A stretch of DNA of 64,000 nucleotides from Rhodococcoides kyotonense (GTDB lineage Bacteria > Actinomycetota > Actinomycetes > Mycobacteriales > Mycobacteriaceae). The first letter of the stretch is position 1. Every line of letters begins with the position of its first letter. This document shows, piece after piece, positions 47,656 to 56,969 of this stretch. Where the stretch lies: assembly GCF_900188125.1 (NCBI RefSeq), contig NZ_FZOW01000016.1:1-64000 (forward strand), written 5' to 3'. The notes under the pieces are model-generated. The model did no database searches. It was not told the origin of the DNA and was given only the letters and a program-made list of their open reading frames with translations. The position numbers and the translations under genes were made by a program.

Positions 47656-47688
47656 CGGGACAACACTACTGCCAGCCCAGGCTCGTGC

Positions 47689-48753
47689 TCATCCCAAGAA
47701 AACGTTTCGGCGCTTGGCGAGCAACCGGTACAGCGTGTGCTGGATGGTCTCGCGGACGTGGTCGGTGAGCTCGAACAACACCATCGGGTCCTCGGAGGCC
47801 TGCGCGTCGTAGGAATCCGTGTAGATCGGCTTGCCGAATTCGATGTACCACTTCGACGGTAGCGGAATCAGCCCGAGTGGCCCGAGGTGCGGGAAGAACG
47901 GCGTCACCGGAAAGTACGGCATGCCCATCAGCCGCGCGAGCGGGGTGATGTCACCGATCTTGGGATAGATCTCCTCGGATCCGACGATCGAGCACGGCAC
48001 GATCGGAGCACCTGTACGCAGCGCCGCCGAGACGAATCCGCCGCGGCCGAAACGCTGCAACTTGTAGCGCTCGCTGAACGGTTTGCCGATCCCCTTGAAC
48101 CCCTCCGGGAACACGGCGGCGACCTCACCCATACGCAGCAGACGTTCGGCGTCGGGATTGCACGCGAGCGTATGGCCGGCCTTACGAGCGATGGTTCCGA
48201 CGCCAGGCATCTCGAATGCCATGTCCGCGGCCAACATTCGCAACGGGCGTTTCTTCGGATGGTGATCACGGACGGCAACCGACGTCATGAGGGCGTCGAT
48301 CGGGATGACGCCCGCGTGATTGGCGACGACGAGCGCTCCCCCGTCGTCGGGGATGTTCTCGATGCCTTTGACCTCGACCCGGAACCACTTGTCGAACAGC
48401 GGCCGGAGCATCGGGAGCCACACGGCGTCCGCGAAGTGCGGGTCGTAGCCGAACTCGTCGACCGTGTAGTCACCGGCCAGTCGCCGACGGGCGAACTCGG
48501 CTGTCCGGGCGATCTGGTCGACCAACTTGTCCTTGACGGCATCGATCGGCGACGGGTCGGCGGTGTGGTGTTCGACGGGCGCAGCCGTCGTCGGGGTGAT
48601 CAGCGGCGTCGGAGGCAGCGGCTCGGTGTACGACGACGGGTGTCTACTGCGCCCCTGGTCCAGATGCCGACTGGGATCGGCATGAGCGGAGGAACGCACG
48701 GATCTTCCCGACCCACCGCCGTGCAGTGGAATCACCTTGGCCACGTCGGTCAC
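47689..48753 (-). CDS. Lysophospholipid/1-acylglycerol-phosphate acyltransferase (Rv0502-like)
   Basis: This 354-residue protein has the acyltransferase motif NHAGVIPID (the N/H-X4-D box) at about 140-148, PEGFKGIGKP as the second motif, and an N-terminal disordered region. It makes or remodels membrane lipids. It overlaps the SDR gene before it by 4 bp. Confidence 0.87.
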   Translation of the reverse strand: MTDVAKVIPLHGGGSGRSVRSSAHADPSRHLDQGRSRHPSSYTEPLPPTPLITPTTAAPVEHHTADPSPIDAVKDKLVDQIARTAEFARRRLAGDYTVDEFGYDPHFADAVWLPMLRPLFDKWFRVEVKGIENIPDDGGALVVANHAGVIPIDALMTSVAVRDHHPKKRPLRMLAADMAFEMPGVGTIARKAGHTLACNPDAERLLRMGEVAAVFPEGFKGIGKPFSERYKLQRFGRGGFVSAALRTGAPIVPCSIVGSEEIYPKIGDITPLARLMGMPYFPVTPFFPHLGPLGLIPLPSKWYIEFGKPIYTDSYDAQASEDPMVLFELTDHVRETIQHTLYRLLAKRRNVFLG

Positions 48754-49865
48754 CCCTCCCGTCCCGAGTCCGTTGCGGCCAGAGCTCTACGCGACACTGC
48801 AGCCCCTGCATCGACGGCCGACAGCAGACGCTTCTCCACCGAGTCGACCCAGTCGACCCCGAGCACGGGCCGCAGCGCAGCGCCTCGCACGAAGTCGTCG
48901 AATGCCTGCACGGTAGTCCACCGAGGCTCGAATCCGAGGTCGGATCGCATACGAGTGGTGTCGAGGCCGCACCCGAAGTGGAAGTAGTCGAGTTGCTCGG
49001 TGGTGAATTCGCGCATCATGCCGCCCATCAATGCCCGTCCGACGCTCTTGAACATCGCGAACGGTACCGGCACTTCGATGCGCCCCGCACGACGAATGGC
49101 TTGCGACAGCATGATCGTGCCGTCGGCTCCGACGTTGAACGTGCCTGCCGGGCCACTGACGGTTGCACGCTCGAGCGCGGCAAGCGCGTCCTCCTCGTGC
49201 AGCAGCTGCATGCGTGCGTCGCGGCCGATGATGCTCGGAATGACGGGAGACGTCATGTAGCGAGAGATGGTGCCGTTGAGCCTCGGCCCGATCAGCGGTG
49301 CCATACGCAGGATCGACACGGCGATATCCGGTCGACGTCGTCCGAGTCCGCGGATGTATCCCTCGATGTCGATGGTGTCGCGCGCGAACGCACCGGAGGG
49401 AGGGCGTCGCGCACTCATCTCTTCGGTGAACTTGACCGGATCCTTGGCGCTGCATCCGTACACGGACGACGACGACCGAAGAACCACCTTCTGCACCGTC
49501 GGCGATTTCTGGCACACAGCGAACAGCTGCATGGCCCCGATGACGTTGAGGTCCTTCATCGTCGCGCGGCCACCGGACTTGGGCGGTTTGGTGATGGTCG
49601 CCGCGTGCACGACCGTGTCGACCGACGCGTTCCGGATGACCTTGCCGATGAGCGGATTGCGGATGTCCGCGCGAACGAATTCCGCCCGGCCCATGCGTCG
49701 TAGAAGATCTTTGCTGGGCGAGCGGGCGTCGACGGCGATCACTCGCTCGATCGACGGATTCTGCGCGAGACGAGTGACCAGATAACCACCGAGGAATCGA
49801 CTCGCCCCCGTGACAAGGGCCACTTTCGGCGCTGCTACGCCACGATCGATCGAGTTCACCGACAC
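48750..49865 (-). CDS. NAD-dependent epimerase/dehydratase (Rv0501-like)
   Basis: This 371-residue extended SDR has the NAD motif VTGASRFLGGYLV and a diverged YxxxK region. It corresponds to the GalE2 position in M. tuberculosis. The sugar substrate is not known. First gene of the epimerase-acyltransferase pair. Confidence 0.85.
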   Translation of the reverse strand: MSVNSIDRGVAAPKVALVTGASRFLGGYLVTRLAQNPSIERVIAVDARSPSKDLLRRMGRAEFVRADIRNPLIGKVIRNASVDTVVHAATITKPPKSGGRATMKDLNVIGAMQLFAVCQKSPTVQKVVLRSSSSVYGCSAKDPVKFTEEMSARRPPSGAFARDTIDIEGYIRGLGRRRPDIAVSILRMAPLIGPRLNGTISRYMTSPVIPSIIGRDARMQLLHEEDALAALERATVSGPAGTFNVGADGTIMLSQAIRRAGRIEVPVPFAMFKSVGRALMGGMMREFTTEQLDYFHFGCGLDTTRMRSDLGFEPRWTTVQAFDDFVRGAALRPVLGVDWVDSVEKRLLSAVDAGAAVSRRALAATDSGREG

Positions 49866-50030
49866 CCCCGTTCGTTGCCGCGACTGCGTCTTACGGACGT
49901 TCCGCAGGCTGCACTCTCAGCAGCCTACTGGAATACCGAGAAGATGCGAGCGGTCGAGAAAAGGCACTCTGTGCAGGAAAAACGCATGTCAGGACAACAA
50001 GACCGGTGAGGGCTTTACACAACAGAAAAG

Positions 50031-50056
50031 CCCGTCACCTGACGATGACGGGCTCT
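50031..50056 (-). terminator. Intrinsic terminator of bS22
   Basis: On the minus strand, AGCCCGTCA, an 8-base loop, TGACGGGCT, then TTTTCTGTT: a perfect 9 bp stem with a T-rich tail. It begins 12 bp after the bS22 stop. Confidence 0.85.
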
Positions 50057-50067
50057 TCTACGAAGCT

Positions 50068-50169
50068 TTACTTACCGAGTTTCCTACGCTGCACTCGCGT
50101 ACGACGAAGCAACTTGCGGTGCTTCTTCTTCGACATGCGCTTGCGACGCTTCTTGATCACTGAACCCAT
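50068..50169 (-). CDS. Ribosomal protein bS22 / AURKAIP1-COX24 domain protein
   Basis: A 33-residue highly basic peptide ([20 protein letters not shown] and on to QRRKLGK) starting at the ATG at 50169. It matches the tiny actinobacterial ribosomal protein found as Rv0500B, with the same neighbours (proC, the HTH gene, galE2-like). It binds rRNA at the subunit interface. A terminator follows directly. Confidence 0.93.
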
Positions 50170-50420
50170 GGCGGGTGTCCCTCACGTTCTTCTCTAGCGT
50201 TTCGCGCACGCGATGTTGCGTACGCCTACCTGGCGCCTCGAACTCTGTTCCGGCCAACCATCGACCGACACAGAGCCGTCGATCCCCAAGCTGGCGCTCG
50301 GGCCTCGTTGTTCGCGGCCCGATGCAACGGCAGCCACTGGCACGACAGTTGTCGAGCTTACCGGTGAACGTGTCGATCCACGAAACCGGCCCGACTTCCA
50401 TCCGCCAGCGTCAGCGCTCG

Positions 50421-50657
50421 TCAGCCCGCGTCGAAGTACGACGTCTCCAGGTAGTCGTGCACCGCCTTGGCGTGCACACGAAACGACCTACCCACGCGTA
50501 CTGCGGGCAGTTCTCCGCTGTGTACCAGGCGGTACACAGTCATTTTCGACACCCTCATCAGTGTTGCCACTTCGGCCACTGTGAGGAATTGCGTTCCAGC
50601 TACGGCTGGTTGACCATCCGAGGACGAAGCCTTGGACGGCTTGTTTGCAGGCGCCAT
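50421..50657 (-). CDS. Excisionase/BldC-like helix-turn-helix DNA-binding protein (Rv0500A-like)
   Basis: This 78-residue protein has a winged HTH: FLTVAEVATLMRVSKMTVYR, then HSGELPAVRVGRSFRVHA. It is the conserved neighbour of proC in mycobacteria (Rv0500A). ATG at 50657 was taken; longer frames lack homology. Binding sites are unknown. Confidence 0.88.
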   Translation of the reverse strand: MAPANKPSKASSSDGQPAVAGTQFLTVAEVATLMRVSKMTVYRLVHSGELPAVRVGRSFRVHAKAVHDYLETSYFDAG

Positions 50658-50784
50658 CAATCCACATACCTCCGGCACGTCTCGCGCGGCAGGCTTCCCC
50701 TCCTGCCGAACAGACACGCACGTGCTACCTGTGAGCTTAACGTGACACATGGGGTTGTTGCGACGGGTGTAGGTCATCGAATTT

Positions 50785-51600
50785 TTATTCTGCTGTGATG
50801 CCCATCTCAGTCGATCGGTCCTTGGCGGCACTCAGAGCATGGAAAAACGCTGCTCGGAGGCCATTGGACTCCAATTCTCGGACTGCTGCGGCCGTCGTGC
50901 CTCCGGGCGATGTGACGGCATATCGGAGTTCCGTCGGCGTTTCGTCCGAACGATCGAGCATCGCAGCCGACCCGACCATCGTCTGAACCACGAGCGCCGA
51001 CGCGACATCCCTGGACAATCCGAGCCCGACTCCCGCGTCGACCATGGCCTCGGCGACGAGGAAGAAGTAGGCCGGTCCCGAGCCCGAGACGGCGGTGACG
51101 GCGTCGAGCTGATTCTCCTTGACCGTCACGACCTTGCCGACGCTCGACAGGATCGTCCGGACGAGTTCGAGGTGTTCGGCTTTCGCGTAGCGTCCGGGCG
51201 CCAGAACGCTGACACCCTCGCCGACGAGCATCGGCGTGTTGGGCATGACACGGATGACGGGGAACCCCGCAGGCAGCTTCGGCTCGAACTTCGCAGTGGG
51301 AACACCGGCGATCAACGACACGATCAACTGCTCGCGCTCGCCGTCCAGATCCGTCTTCGCGATCTCGGTGACGACCGATTCCGCGTCGCCCGGCTTGACC
51401 GCGAGGACGATGACGTCGGCGTTCTCCGACGCCTCGGAGATGGACGTCGTCAGGATTCCGTACGTCGACGCCAGCTCCGCTGCCCGCGATTCGAACTTCT
51501 CGGCCACCACCAGGTCACGAACCGCATGACCCGATTCGAGGAGACCCGCGATCAGCGCCTCGCCGATCCGGCCACCTCCGATTACTGCAATTCTCGTCAT
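50785..51600 (-). CDS. proC: Pyrroline-5-carboxylate reductase
   Basis: This 271-residue enzyme makes proline from pyrroline-5-carboxylate with NAD(P)H. It has the dinucleotide motif VIGGGRIGEALIAGLL, PNTPMLVGEGV, and the C-terminal catalytic signature LRYAVTSPGGTTAAAVRELE. Position in the cluster agrees with Rv0500. Confidence 0.95.
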   Translation of the reverse strand: MTRIAVIGGGRIGEALIAGLLESGHAVRDLVVAEKFESRAAELASTYGILTTSISEASENADVIVLAVKPGDAESVVTEIAKTDLDGEREQLIVSLIAGVPTAKFEPKLPAGFPVIRVMPNTPMLVGEGVSVLAPGRYAKAEHLELVRTILSSVGKVVTVKENQLDAVTAVSGSGPAYFFLVAEAMVDAGVGLGLSRDVASALVVQTMVGSAAMLDRSDETPTELRYAVTSPGGTTAAAVRELESNGLRAAFFHALSAAKDRSTEMGITAE

Positions 51601-51624
51601 GGCGGTAAGCCTAGATTGCGGTAC

Positions 51625-52455
51625 TCAGCGCGGCACCATCGCCAACTGTCGGCTCTGCACGACCACGGCACCCGTCGAATCGAGCACCAGATGGTCTTCC
51701 TCGAACCACGTGCCGCCGATGACGGTGCTGCTCGCCGCGACCCGCAACCAACCGGGCGCAGGTGCCTTACGCAGATAGCCCGTCAGCTGAACCGTCGGCG
51801 CCCATCCGAACATGCCGCGGTTCATCGTCACGGGCGCGCAGATGTCACCGGTCATCAACGCGAACAGCACGGCAGTGTCGACGTCGGCCTCGTCGTCGGG
51901 ATGCGGCCGTACCCACATCCGAACCTCCGGCTCCCCCTGCTGTCCCGACAGGAAATGCGCCGACGACGGGTCGATGCGCATCTCGCAGCCCTGCGCCACA
52001 TGCACGATCGACGCCATCGGGTGATCCCCGCCGATCGCCTGGGTCTCGGCGGGTGGCTCGGCAGGCATCGACGCGAGCGACGACGGCACCTCGTGGCGCG
52101 GCACGTCGGTGTCCGGACGCCCGAGCGTGACGACGGCCCGGACCGCGACGCGTCCGCCCTGTGTCATCTCGACATCGACGTGACTGACCTGCTTGCCGCG
52201 CTTGCGAACGATCGTCGTCAGCTCGACGGCACCGGGGTCGGGCGCGTTGAGGTAGCTGACGCTGACGGCGAGGGGCTGCAGGTCGTCGTCGCTCAGTTGG
52301 GCTCGTGCGGCGGCCGCGCAGGTGGCGAGCATCGTTCCACCGTGGACTTTGGGTCCGATCGTCCACGTCGAATCGATGACCGCGCCGAACGCGCCTTCGG
52401 TGTCGCTGTGATGGGTCGTCGTGACGGTCGTCGCGGATCGGAACGGGCTGGTCAT
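51625..52455 (-). CDS. Thioesterase-superfamily (double hotdog) protein
   Basis: This 276-residue protein has two hotdog-like halves: GPKVHGGTMLATCAAAARAQ with a following strand pattern, and a second half with FGWAPTVQLTGYLRKAPAPGW. This fits acyl-CoA thioesterase-type folds. It overlaps the MerR gene by 4 bp, suggesting a shared operon. Confidence 0.78.
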   Translation of the reverse strand: MTSPFRSATTVTTTHHSDTEGAFGAVIDSTWTIGPKVHGGTMLATCAAAARAQLSDDDLQPLAVSVSYLNAPDPGAVELTTIVRKRGKQVSHVDVEMTQGGRVAVRAVVTLGRPDTDVPRHEVPSSLASMPAEPPAETQAIGGDHPMASIVHVAQGCEMRIDPSSAHFLSGQQGEPEVRMWVRPHPDDEADVDTAVLFALMTGDICAPVTMNRGMFGWAPTVQLTGYLRKAPAPGWLRVAASSTVIGGTWFEEDHLVLDSTGAVVVQSRQLAMVPR

Positions 52456-53063
52456 GTGGCTGGCCTTTCGAGTGCAGAAGCTATGTCTTGATGGGCGAGG
52501 CGTCGGAGTGCTGTGATGACGGGTTCGTAGACGGCCGTTCCGATCACCGAGTATTCGACGGCCGCTTCGACGGTGTCCGGCATGAGCGACAGGTCGTAGT
52601 CGGCGATGCCGCGCACGTGGCGTCCGTACACCTCCAGCCGCTCGTCGGTCATCGGGATTCCGACTTCCTCGGCTGCTCGCAGAGCTCGGTCGAGCTGTGC
52701 GACGGCGACGAACCTGGGGTCGTAGACCTGCCCGAGTTTCTCGAGCGCCGCTTTCGCCAGCGGGTAGTCCTCGGCATCGGCGTCGTCGAGATAGGGCGGC
52801 AGCTCGGCGATCGCGCGCCCGAGCGTCTGGAACAGCGACGCCTCCGGGTATTCGATCAGCCGCAGAACCGTTCTGATGCGGTCGATCGGCAGCCCCGCGC
52901 CTGCGAGCGCCTTGATGAGAGCCAGGCGCTCGACGTGCTCGTCGCCGTACGTCGACTGCGTCGCGGACGTGGATATGCCTGGCATGAGCAGGCCCTCGCG
53001 CAGGTAGTACTTGATCGTCGCAAGTGGGACACCCGACGCGGCGACGAGCTGAGATACGCGCAC
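52452..53063 (-). CDS. MerR-family transcriptional regulator
   Basis: This 203-residue protein has an N-terminal MerR winged HTH (VSQLVAASGVPLATIKYYLREGLL, residues 3-26) and a helical effector domain. No Cys pair for metal sensing is visible, so an organic ligand is more likely. The promoter contains a 17 bp palindrome. It probably controls itself and the thioesterase. Confidence 0.87.
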   Translation of the reverse strand: MRVSQLVAASGVPLATIKYYLREGLLMPGISTSATQSTYGDEHVERLALIKALAGAGLPIDRIRTVLRLIEYPEASLFQTLGRAIAELPPYLDDADAEDYPLAKAALEKLGQVYDPRFVAVAQLDRALRAAEEVGIPMTDERLEVYGRHVRGIADYDLSLMPDTVEAAVEYSVIGTAVYEPVITALRRLAHQDIASALERPAT

Positions 53064-53079
53064 GCCGACTCCCTCGATT

Positions 53080-53096
53080 GGATACCTGCAGTATCC
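53080..53096. promoter_or_regulatory. MerR operator candidate
   Basis: GGATAC-CTGCA-GTATCC is a perfect inverted repeat 16 bp upstream of the merR start codon. Confidence 0.6.
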
Positions 53097-53101
53097 AGAC
53101 C

Positions 53102-53956
53102 TTACCCCGAGGAAGAATTCAGGTGCTTACGCGCGAACTCCAACGCCTGACCGAGCATCGACGAACGTTCGGTCAGCGTCCGAGCGTTCTGCGTGTTGAT
53201 CTCGACGACGGCCTGGCCGCGGAAACCTCGTCGAACCAGCTCGGAACACACCTCGGCGCACGGCTGGTCACCGTGGCCGGGAATCAGATGCTCGTCCACC
53301 GACGCGCCCCTGCCGTCGGCCAGATGCAGGTGCGCCAGGCCGTCGCCCATGCGGTTCATGAGCTCGACGGCATCGGAACCGGCTGTCGCCGTGTGGGAGA
53401 GGTCCAGCGTGTAGTGGGCGTGACCCGAATCGGTCGGATCGTACGACGGCGCGAACGCCGACAGCGCCGCACCCGGCCCGCCGCGCTTACGCAGCCGAGC
53501 CGCCGACCCTTCCTTGCGCCCGAAGAAGCGATCTGCACGCATCGGGAACATGTTCTCGACGGCGACGATGACGTCGGACCCCATCTCGAGATCCGCAACC
53601 TGGTCGGAAAAGCCGTCGGCGTACTTCTTCTGCCACCGAAAAGGCGGATGTACGACGACGGTCGCAGCCCCCAGCTTCTCGGCGGCCTGCACCGATCGTT
53701 CCAACTTCGCGGCAGGATCGGATCCCCAGACGCGCTGGGAGATGAGCAGACACGGCGCATGAATGGCCTGGACCGGAATGCGGTACTTCCGCGACAACGC
53801 CGCGACCGCTTCGACGTCCTGACTGACCGACTCCGCCCACACCATCAGCTCGATGCCGTCGTACCCCAATTCGGCAGCGAAGCGGAACGCAGCCTCGGTG
53901 TTCTGCGGGTACACCGACGCCGTGGACAGACCGACGACGACCTCGGACGCAGGCAT
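53102..53956 (-). CDS. Sugar phosphate isomerase/epimerase-like TIM barrel (Rv0498-like)
   Basis: This 284-residue protein shows the AP endonuclease-2/xylose isomerase-like barrel: LGYDGIELMVW, ATVVVHPPF, IVAVENMFP, LDLSHTATAGSD, HLADGRG and VVEINTQN, with metal-binding His, Glu and Asp at strand ends. A soluble metal enzyme of unknown substrate. Same position as Rv0498. Confidence 0.84.
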   Translation of the reverse strand: MPASEVVVGLSTASVYPQNTEAAFRFAAELGYDGIELMVWAESVSQDVEAVAALSRKYRIPVQAIHAPCLLISQRVWGSDPAAKLERSVQAAEKLGAATVVVHPPFRWQKKYADGFSDQVADLEMGSDVIVAVENMFPMRADRFFGRKEGSAARLRKRGGPGAALSAFAPSYDPTDSGHAHYTLDLSHTATAGSDAVELMNRMGDGLAHLHLADGRGASVDEHLIPGHGDQPCAEVCSELVRRGFRGQAVVEINTQNARTLTERSSMLGQALEFARKHLNSSSG

Positions 53957-53966
53957 GCAGGCCTTG

Positions 53967-55124
53967 TCAGCCGGTACTCAATTGGAACGCCAGCGGTCCC
54001 AGCGTGACGAACACTCCGACCGCGATAGCGATGACCATGCTGATCATGTCGTCCGTGCGTCTCAGGATGCGCACCACCGCGACGAGTCCGACGATCACCA
54101 GTACCGCCAGGATCAACGCGACCCACGGCAACATGTCCCACAGCTTCTCGAAGCCCTTGAACAACAGCGCGCCGACGACGATCGCCACGACGCCCTGACC
54201 CGCGAGAACGAGCCACTGCCTGGCGGCATCTTTCTTTGCCGGGGACGCAGGGGCGTCGTCGTGCTCGTCCTTGTCGCCGATCGCGTCGGTGACCTCGGTG
54301 ACCGCGTCGTCGTCCGCCTGCTTCTCGAGCGAGACCTTGTCGTCGTCCTCGGTCTTCTTCGTGGGCTTGTCGATCGTCGGTAGCGCGCGAGTCACGGGCT
54401 TGACCGCGGTCTCCGCCTTCGATTTCACGTGCCCCGAAGACTTCGCGGGTGACTCGGCCGTCGCATCGGTCTTGGCGGTGACCTTTGTTTTGGCTGTGAC
54501 CTCGGGCTTCGCTGTGACGGCAGTCTTGGCTGTGACGTCGGTCTTGGCTGTGACGTCGGTTTTCGGTTCCGGCTCGCGCTCGGTTCGGCCCCGCTGCACG
54601 AAGCCGGTGCTACGCGCCCTCGTGATGGGCACGGGACGCTGGGACGGGACCGAGCCGTACGGGCGACGCTCACTCTCGTCGTGCGCCTTGTTGAGAAGGT
54701 CGCCTGCGGCAGTGGTCGAGCCGGACAACAACTCGGGCTCTGGCTGCGCACGCGAACCGAAGGACGACGACTTGGGCTCGACCGAAGGCTTGGACTCGAC
54801 CGAAGGCTTGGGCTCGACCGAGGGCTTGGGCTCGACCGAAGGCTTGGACTCGCCGGGAGTCTTGCGGTCGCCGGGAGTCTTGGGATCGATTGGCGGTTTC
54901 GGTGCCGCCGCGGGTTCCGGTTCGATGACGGGGGCCCCGCCTGCCGTCGGCTCATCCCTGACGACGGGAATCTCGCCGGTCAGTTCGGCGACCGAGATGC
55001 CGCCCTTCACTCCGCGCCGACGTCGACCACCTGAACTCAGGTTGGCCTTCTGTCCGTTGCGCGCGAGTAGTTCGGCAACGGAAATCTGCCCGGTGTCCTC
55101 CGGGTTCGTGTTGTTGTCGGTCAC
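53967..55124 (-). CDS. Membrane protein with long repetitive Lys/Pro/Thr linker (Rv0497-like)
   Basis: This 385-residue protein opens with two copies of an ISVAEL motif (SVAELLARNG and GISVAELTGE), a feature of mycobacterial Rv0497 proteins. It continues with low-complexity repeats (KPSVEP units and TDVTAK units, each coded by an 18 bp repeat) and ends with four membrane helices (about 290-380). Start GTG 55124 overlaps the ppx stop (GTGA). Probably an envelope protein; function unknown. Confidence 0.8.
   Translation of the reverse strand: MTDNNTNPEDTGQISVAELLARNGQKANLSSGGRRRRGVKGGISVAELTGEIPVVRDEPTAGGAPVIEPEPAAAPKPPIDPKTPGDRKTPGESKPSVEPKPSVEPKPSVESKPSVEPKSSSFGSRAQPEPELLSGSTTAAGDLLNKAHDESERRPYGSVPSQRPVPITRARSTGFVQRGRTEREPEPKTDVTAKTDVTAKTAVTAKPEVTAKTKVTAKTDATAESPAKSSGHVKSKAETAVKPVTRALPTIDKPTKKTEDDDKVSLEKQADDDAVTEVTDAIGDKDEHDDAPASPAKKDAARQWLVLAGQGVVAIVVGALLFKGFEKLWDMLPWVALILAVLVIVGLVAVVRILRRTDDMISMVIAIAVGVFVTLGPLAFQLSTG
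54465..54565 (-). repeat. 18 bp coding repeat (TDVTAK units)
   Basis: About five to six copies of an 18 bp unit (plus strand GTCTTGGCTGTGACGTCG with variants) encode six-residue TDVTAK-like repeats in the Rv0497-like gene. Confidence 0.85.
54771..54858 (-). repeat. 18 bp coding repeat (KPSVEP units)
   Basis: About five copies of an 18 bp unit (plus strand CTCGACCGAAGGCTTGGG with variants) encode KPSVEP/KPSVES repeats in the Rv0497-like gene. Such perfect tandem units are prone to copy-number change. Confidence 0.85.
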
Positions 55125-56074
55125 GTCGTGCTCACCACCAGATCGCCGTCCGTTTCGGTGTCCAGCTTCCGCAAAATCAAACCTTCCCTGAGCGCCCACG
55201 GGCAGATCTCGATCGTATCGATCGACAAGGCCCGCATGCTCGCTTCCGCTACGAGCGCCCCGGCCACCAATTGCGGTGAGCGGTCGGCGCTGACTCCTTC
55301 CAATTCTGCACGGTCTGCAGCAGTCATCCTCGATATGAAGGCTATGAGTTGCCTGAGACCGTTCGCCGTCAACGTGCGCGGGACCCTCGGGCCTGCGGCG
55401 GACGGCGCGGCGCCGGTCAGCCTCGCGAGCGAACGGAACGTCTTCGACGTGCCGACCATCCGGTCGGGCTCACCGGCGGCGAGCAACTCCTTGGCCGGCG
55501 TCGACAGTTCCGCGTCGAGCCAATCCCGCAGGACGGCGACGCGTCGTTTGCCGGGCGGGTCGGCGTCGAGCCAATCCCTGGTCAGACGGCCTGCGCCGAG
55601 CGGAAGCGAGAACGCGACATCCGGATCCTCGTCGCTGCCCGAGGTGAGCTCGAGCGAGCCACCGCCGATGTCGAGGTTCAGAATGCGACCGGCGCTCCAG
55701 CCGAACCAGCGTCGAACTGCGAGGAACGTCAATCGCGCCTCGTCGACTCCCGACAGCGTCTGCAACACGACGCCCGTCTCGTTCTTCACTCGGGCGAGAA
55801 CCGCGTCGCTGTTGTGAGCATCACGTACCGCCGACGTCGCGAAGGCCATCAACTCTTCGCATCCGGACTTCGTGGCGATCGCAGCGAAGTCGGCAACCTC
55901 GCCGACCAGGCGTTCTGCACCTGCCGGGGTGATATTGCCGTCGGCGTCGGTGTTCTCGGACAGGCGCAGCGTCGCCTTCGAGGAGCTCATCGGAGTGGGG
56001 TGTCCACCACGATGTGCATCCACCACCAGTAGATGCACGGTGTTGCTTCCGACGTCGAGCACCCCTAATCGCAC
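55121..56074 (-). CDS. ppx: Ppx/GppA-type exopolyphosphatase (Rv0496-like)
   Basis: This 317-residue actin-fold phosphatase has [16 protein letters not shown] at the N terminus, the second phosphate loop [14 protein letters not shown], and [11 protein letters not shown]. Family members degrade polyphosphate or pppGpp. Its closeness to senX3/regX3 suggests a phosphate-stress link. It is divergent from the Rv0495c-like gene. Confidence 0.92.
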   Translation of the reverse strand: MRLGVLDVGSNTVHLLVVDAHRGGHPTPMSSSKATLRLSENTDADGNITPAGAERLVGEVADFAAIATKSGCEELMAFATSAVRDAHNSDAVLARVKNETGVVLQTLSGVDEARLTFLAVRRWFGWSAGRILNLDIGGGSLELTSGSDEDPDVAFSLPLGAGRLTRDWLDADPPGKRRVAVLRDWLDAELSTPAKELLAAGEPDRMVGTSKTFRSLARLTGAAPSAAGPRVPRTLTANGLRQLIAFISRMTAADRAELEGVSADRSPQLVAGALVAEASMRALSIDTIEICPWALREGLILRKLDTETDGDLVVSTT

Positions 56075-56107
56075 ACATCCACGGTACTGGGTCTAGCGTC
56101 GTGTCTT

Positions 56108-56905
56108 GTGACAGCAGGTAGTAAGCAGCAGTTTGCTGCGGAAGTCGACCTGGATTTCCCCCGCGAATGGGTGGAATTCCCCGATCCCGACAACTCCGAA
56201 CACATCATCGCGGCAGACCTGACATGGCTTCTGTCGAACTGGACCTGTGTGTTCGGCACCCCGGCGTGCCAGGGCACCGTCGCTGGGCGGCCCGACGACG
56301 GATGCTGTTCGCACGGAGCCTTTCTGTCCGACGACGACGACAAGAAGAAGCTCGACGAGTCGGTGAAGTTACTCACTGCCGAGGACTGGCAGTTCATGGA
56401 CAAAGGCCTCGGTAAGAAGGGCTACGTCGAATACGACGACCTCGACGACGAGCAGTCACTGCGTACGCGTCGATACAAGGGCGCGTGCATCTTCCAGAAC
56501 CGGCCCGGATTCGAAGGCGGCATCGGCTGCGCGCTGCACTCGATGGCGCTGCGGAAGGGGATCGAGCCTCTCGAGGTCAAACCCGACGTCTGCTGGCAGC
56601 TGCCGATCCGCCGCACCCAGGACTGGGTGACGCGTCCGGACGGCACCGAGATCCTCAAGACGACGATCGGCGAATACGACCGTCGCGGCTGGGGAGAAGG
56701 TGGCCACGACCTGTCCTGGTACTGCTCAGGCTCTCCCGACGCGCACGTCGGCAGCAAGCAGGTGTTCGAGTCTTACAAGCCCGAGCTGACCGAGCTACTC
56801 GGCAAGCCTGCGTACGACGAGCTGGCGTCGTTGTGCAAGCGGCGCCGCGGCCTCGGGCTCATCGCGGTGCATCCGGCGACGCGAGAGGCGCAGCGAACCA
56901 AGTAG
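56108..56905 (+). CDS. Conserved Cys-rich protein (Rv0495c-like)
   Basis: This 265-residue soluble protein has cysteines in patterns [28 protein letters not shown] and DVCWQLP, suggesting a metal or cluster site. It is conserved in mycobacteria as Rv0495c beside ppx; a redox-related role has been suggested for that protein. GTG at 56108 is the start. Palindromic element 4 follows 14 bp after the stop. Confidence 0.82.
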   Translation: MTAGSKQQFAAEVDLDFPREWVEFPDPDNSEHIIAADLTWLLSNWTCVFGTPACQGTVAGRPDDGCCSHGAFLSDDDDKKKLDESVKLLTAEDWQFMDKGLGKKGYVEYDDLDDEQSLRTRRYKGACIFQNRPGFEGGIGCALHSMALRKGIEPLEVKPDVCWQLPIRRTQDWVTRPDGTEILKTTIGEYDRRGWGEGGHDLSWYCSGSPDAHVGSKQVFESYKPELTELLGKPAYDELASLCKRRRGLGLIAVHPATREAQRTK

Positions 56906-56919
56906 GGGGCCTTCGGCCC

Positions 56920-56963
56920 ATGTGCGCGGAAATACATAGCCCGCTATGTATTTCCGCGCACAT
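56920..56963. repeat. Palindromic element 4 (PAL family)
   Basis: Perfect 20 bp arms around CCCG; core arm GTGCGCGGAAATACATAG. It fills the gap between convergent stops at 56905 and 56970. Confidence 0.9.
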
Positions 56964-56969
56964 AGAGCA

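Noticed and set aside
50084-50401. 105-codon minus-strand frame covering bS22
   Set aside because: It overlaps the conserved bS22 gene in another frame and lacks any match.
54465-54858. CRISPR-like regular repeats
   Set aside because: The 18 bp units are adjacent without spacers and encode in-frame amino-acid repeats.
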